Part shown: positions 62,501-64,000 of the stretch, one piece after another | Layout of the letters: the number at the start of each line of letters is the position of its first letter | Numbering within the stretch: the stretch's first letter is position 1 | Notes under the pieces: generated by a model | Seen by the model: only the letters and a program-made list of their open reading frames with translations | Databases searched by the model: none | What the model was told of the DNA's origin: nothing | Assembly (NCBI RefSeq): GCF_900583165.1 | Contig: NZ_UTKY01000095.1 | Location: 248,001-312,000, forward strand | Origin: Pseudomonas viridiflava | GTDB lineage: Bacteria > Pseudomonadota > Gammaproteobacteria > Pseudomonadales > Pseudomonadaceae | Direction: 5' to 3' | DNA length: 64,000 bases | Program-made: the position numbers and the translations under genes

Positions 62501-64000
62501 CATGAAACCCTGCTGGCGGGCACCGACCTGAGTGACAACCTGGAGCTTTCTGCGCACAGTCGGCAGCAGGTGCGAGAGTACGCCGATCGCCTACCCATGG
62601 ACCATCAGGTTCTGGGCATGAGCCGCGACGAGCTGAGGTCCGAGAGTGAACCGGGCACGGACGATTCCGATGCCGACGAGGAGCCGCCAGAGTCCGATGA
62701 GGATATTGCACCGGTGTCTGTCGAGGCAATGGCCGGCCAACTCGAACCCTGGCTGCAGTCCCTGCCCGAAGCCGACCGCCCAGCCTATCGCGGCCGCTGG
62801 CAGCGGTTGACGGCCGAACCGGAGCACGAGGCGTTTTTCCACTTGCTGCTGCTCATGCAAGACACCGAAGAGTTCAGGCAGGTGCGTGCAGACTTGACGC
62901 GCAGGGTCTGGAGTTTGCTGGAGTCGGCCGAGCGTGACACTGAGTTGCGCGAGGTGCTGTTCCAGATGTCGAAAACCCATAACACCTGTGCGGACGGCCG
63001 CACCCTGGCGTTCAGCGACCTGGAGGTCAAAACCTTCGAGCATGAGGCCTTGCGCAATATTCCTGCGGGGCTGGAACAGCGCGGGCGGGCTCTGTTGAAT
63101 CTGTCCCGGCAGTTATTTCGGCTGGGGCAGGTGGAGAAGCTGGCTGACCTGGACACCGCGCGCGGGCACGACAAGGCCGAAGTGCGCCTGAGCTACCGCA
63201 TCGGCACCGCCAGTGGTTGGCGCGATGGTTTGCAATTGCCCGGCCAGCCCCTCTACATGCGTTATGCCCGCCCGATCCAGGACGAGCTGCGCGACAGCGT
63301 ACTGCGTGAGGTGGAGCAGGCTGAAACCACTGATACGTTTTACACCGAGCTGATCAGTCGCCCGTATTGGGTGCGCTACCTTCAGGATAAATACCCGCAG
63401 CCCTTCGCCGCACTCAAACAGCGGGGTGAGGCGCAAAGAGAACAGGTCGAAGATGCACACACTGACTATGCCGACCCGGCCTATGCGCAAGCGATGCTCA
63501 CGTTGCAGATTGAGCAAGAAACCGAGCGCAACCTGAGCCTGCTGCAATTCTCCCGCGATGAAGAGGCCGCCTTTGCGCCGGCTGCGCACGGTCCTGACCT
63601 TGAGGTGCTGCACGAACGAGCCAGCGGTGCACGCCTTGAATTGCTGCGCGACCGGGCAACCGCCATTGAATTCAATGGCCGCCCCTATTTTGTGGCGAGC
63701 ATGCCGGACGCGGGGGATGGGCTGCATTATCTATTGTGGGTGCCGGCCCCGAGTGATCCGGCGGCGCTGGTCAGCAGTGGCATTGTGGCCCGGCCTGATA
63801 TCACTGGCGTCTGGAAGCGTCGGGGCTTGTCCGGCGGGATGGTGACGACGGGCTCCGACGATGAGTATGAGCTGGCGTCGGAAGCCATGCTCAAGGCTCC
63901 CTACACGGCGGGGGAGCTGAGCGCGATGCGGCGCACCGAGCATTTCACCGCCAGCCGAAATACCCTCGGTTCATACAACCGTGCCAACAATGGCAAGTAC
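56561..64000 (+). CDS. Giant DUF6543/LRR protein with NEL E3 ubiquitin ligase domain (3' end outside window)
   Basis: The frame opens at ATG 56561 (AAAGGAG seven bases upstream) and stays open for 2480 codons to the window edge. No signal peptide is seen. The N-terminal ~1170 residues resemble the Pseudomonas dermonecrotic-toxin-like DUF6543 region, with a hydrophobic stretch at about 475-505 (LFTAVTMFVPVLGELMLVVM). Leucine-rich repeats occur in three blocks, about 1180-1360, 1530-1645 and 1820-2000 (LRKLDLSHSTLETLP, LRALDLGYNNLNTF, LRRLNLSGNEITDLP). After an acidic linker (about 2025-2050) comes a NEL-type domain with its probable catalytic Cys2143 in THNTCADGRTLAF and VRLSYRIGTASGWRDGLQLP. 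NEL proteins transfer ubiquitin in host cells, so this is a candidate effector; secretion route and target are unknown. Confidence 0.88.
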   Translation, partial: MPDISPVTPARAQPRPPISRSLHGEFIEQAIPDWLINATQTRRDAFRAGTLESPSWYRQASTAQRQALHTQAVASFAAQTRLDKAMASLQDVDHFAEPLLVKALKDQFNVTLDVNKTLLQLRQPVEVGILGIDVASYDVLKLPLLQAALHNFEASECKDGAFHESSGFIEQDPATGAFNPVSTSLTVAQFTQLCRTLDIGAQYQLYLKNYLLPKDAVAEHVLREKFITAQQAALRAAAEIALLKKDIQPEDYRMILSVVAGEQFPTVGGKPVWFRDLSLMKHRMTGCVLFMISEKYRYTDEWILYIPHDPQSPLKRYTGASMASAFKQRFTRRDAAATDDGNPTPYQRFFSRFVAYADLPDYFSQLTEDVPDPSFKHKAAAYVPLLNEVAKGFNPFSLFTGLRKLPPLPQASRKANPDPYLAPRELTREGHGLWAENVDLWTYLFDQHRAKIIADARAHAVPTADADAKARSEKFARLLNIGMLLFTAVTMFVPVLGELMLVVMAGQLLYETFEGALEWSEGDRRAAKAHLLDVAENLALLAVTAGAGKAFAKLAGVKAEPVIENLDAVTLPNDQTRLWKADLSGYEHSVSLTGNANPLGQYELNGKTFIRLDGKVYETTWDPSLKRWRLRHPTDADAYQPLLTHNHAGAWRHTLERPLDWDRLTLLRRMGPVTQAFTDEQLLRIADVSGVDDNTLRKMHVDNALPPPALTDAMRLFDADQGVDQVLEQLEGARPINGRYLYSLPLVTQMPRWPVGRVLEVFEGDQLSGPSIKYGSELRIATGQRKAALRITRADILGGQLTQRIIEQLDEAEITRLLGAEPARVSATRPQEFAKQLAHFARTRQPAIFDSLYTGTERQSPWVAKLQRECPGLSVPAAQTVLADADGAEHARMQDTGKIPLRLLEQARWYAQQGRLGQAYAGLHLENMASADSRRLALSSLAELPGWTSGLRLEVREGTFSGPQLDAIGPQDAASRKVLVKQGPGYQAFDEQGESLHSVTPGGKNFYAALMQALPDETRRALGVPEVNQHAQLQRLIIDEAIAHPDRASQVIAERSRVRAGFKPPQRISDTLIGYPASGRRPGEGLDLHARVKAVYTQLTDDQVSGFLLRQMVDGKSERDIVNLLNTRIREWQALEATLDQWVAEGPPARRGMAEEIYGRRRIVSTLKNSWQMAPLADLPQFARLDLYFSEPLPALQVDFSHIRQLRVGGHGLADNNVEALLATFPKVERLQISVTNARMTRIPDALQNLSQLTELAISVDMPGEAFASAEVEKLERMTQLQSLDLDRVLEVGRGFDASRLTQLRSLTLSGLFNGNWPTGVLELPHLRRLNLKRASIQSLPAELYTPGHEQLWRGLSLDWSGLDRQSFKTAYDYLGRQTGHWVDLEEMVSEYCRGALERFKSEANPSRHRLEMSGSGLIHEGFLSKWSGAQARFEAIEALSTEHAELTARLGTWTDERLVTADDLMNLANPRQKMQIHSARVELAEDIQVCWYQGLMQKYTQLTPRSVLTLDASVLDDLPILPANRFDNVQEIRLLGGHKPIPRLHEFISVFRGLRKLDLSHSTLETLPISADDVPQLEILDCAGATLNTLDVRGFSQLQRLDLKGATLAQWPIGIEQLPQLKWLDVRGTGLTTLPASLLSSDELLLNSRFDVDRLDDASQAALTQEIKRLERTLGLPDETLKRFLAQEGDDSFPVMESGSSIAANLLPRTAPLPAGSGPVWRTQCMQRLRPDLSAEQVQHELSGLAAQGLSNAQIDARLIDSNLDLDALTQELNGWLFVRQSSGRGWQINAQSRSQAAAQIIDCWRQGVLDAPGMAPYTLDLNGLQTGDLPALARDFTQVGRLDLTGVRITTQGSNGFLRAFPNLRTLTLNGQALSELPEALADMALLERLDLASIDLTDVAPLYPVLRRLRNLRALDLGYNNLNTFSVDQLGHLEQLDLSHNLLGRWPEGALQAPQLRRLNLSGNEITDLPAGLFDGSHETLLAGTDLSDNLELSAHSRQQVREYADRLPMDHQVLGMSRDELRSESEPGTDDSDADEEPPESDEDIAPVSVEAMAGQLEPWLQSLPEADRPAYRGRWQRLTAEPEHEAFFHLLLLMQDTEEFRQVRADLTRRVWSLLESAERDTELREVLFQMSKTHNTCADGRTLAFSDLEVKTFEHEALRNIPAGLEQRGRALLNLSRQLFRLGQVEKLADLDTARGHDKAEVRLSYRIGTASGWRDGLQLPGQPLYMRYARPIQDELRDSVLREVEQAETTDTFYTELISRPYWVRYLQDKYPQPFAALKQRGEAQREQVEDAHTDYADPAYAQAMLTLQIEQETERNLSLLQFSRDEEAAFAPAAHGPDLEVLHERASGARLELLRDRATAIEFNGRPYFVASMPDAGDGLHYLLWVPAPSDPAALVSSGIVARPDITGVWKRRGLSGGMVTTGSDDEYELASEAMLKAPYTAGELSAMRRTEHFTASRNTLGSYNRANNGKY

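Noticed and set aside
56561..64000. Possibility that the giant gene is broken by a frameshift, since the region shows many short frames in other phases
   Set aside because: Reading codon by codon in the phase of ATG 56561 and checking phase at 57962, 59222, 60002, 60602, 61802 and 63002 gave one continuous frame with coherent LRR and NEL motifs and no stop.

Overview
The window is a chromosomal segment of a Pseudomonas of the P. fluorescens group. The evidence is the GC-rich coding sequence, the gene order purA - MCP - tRNA-Leu - rnr - rlmB - rpsF - rpsR - DUF2232 gene - rplI - dnaB, the presence of azurin, the bra branched-chain amino acid transporter and ama lysine-catabolism genes, and above all many copies of a Pseudomonas-type REP palindrome (core GTGGGAGGGGGCTTGC) lying as inverted pairs (REPINs) in intergenic spaces. 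No insertion sequence, prophage integrase, rRNA or CRISPR array is visible.

Layout. 1-6.1 kb: 3' end of purA, a chemoreceptor, a ferric-iron ABC transporter (permease and binding protein, no ATPase beside them) and two tandem tRNA-Leu(CAG) genes. 6.3-16 kb: RNA metabolism, ribosome and replication block (rnr, rlmB, rpsF, rpsR, membrane protein, rplI, dnaB, ygiQ). 16.2-17.6 kb: an overlapping gene pair of unknown function (hydrophobic-core protein plus small four-helix membrane protein). 17.7-24.6 kb: a three-gene operon of transglutaminase-like, circularly permuted ATP-grasp and alpha-E domains behind a sigma-54-like promoter. 24.7-27.8 kb: small lysine-rich protein, azurin, and the NAD salvage pair pncB-nadE. 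28.1-32.1 kb: LysR regulator divergent from amaB and amaA (lysine/pipecolate catabolism). 32.2-37.6 kb: complete braCDEFG importer. 37.7-41.5 kb: DnaA-box-containing spacer, SDR enzyme, CDF transporter, AGE-family epimerase. 41.6-44.1 kb: urease accessory genes ureE-F-G-J. 44.3-50.5 kb: NlpC/P60 hydrolase, DesT-like TetR regulator, a repeat-containing secreted protein, AsmA-family protein, a triplicated intergenic segment, a ferritin-like protein and a lipase. 50.5-56.5 kb: DMT exporter with divergent AraC regulator, PsiF protein, AI-2E-family transporter, YegD-type Hsp70 and CbpA.

56.6-64.0 kb: one reading frame of at least 2480 codons that has no stop before the window ends. It encodes a giant DUF6543/leucine-rich-repeat protein with a NEL-type E3 ubiquitin ligase domain, the signature of an effector or toxin aimed at eukaryotic cells. 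This gene, the ATP-grasp/transglutaminase operon and the 16.2-17.6 kb pair are the most interesting protein-coding parts. At the DNA level the most interesting items are REP hairpins carrying the same 16-bp insert, a 185-bp tandem triplication that captured the 3' ends of two convergent genes, a helically phased repeat array upstream of braC, a triple operator at the AraC/exporter locus, and a DnaA-box cluster at 37.7-38.2 kb. All identifications rest on reading the sequence and knowledge of families; no database search was run.
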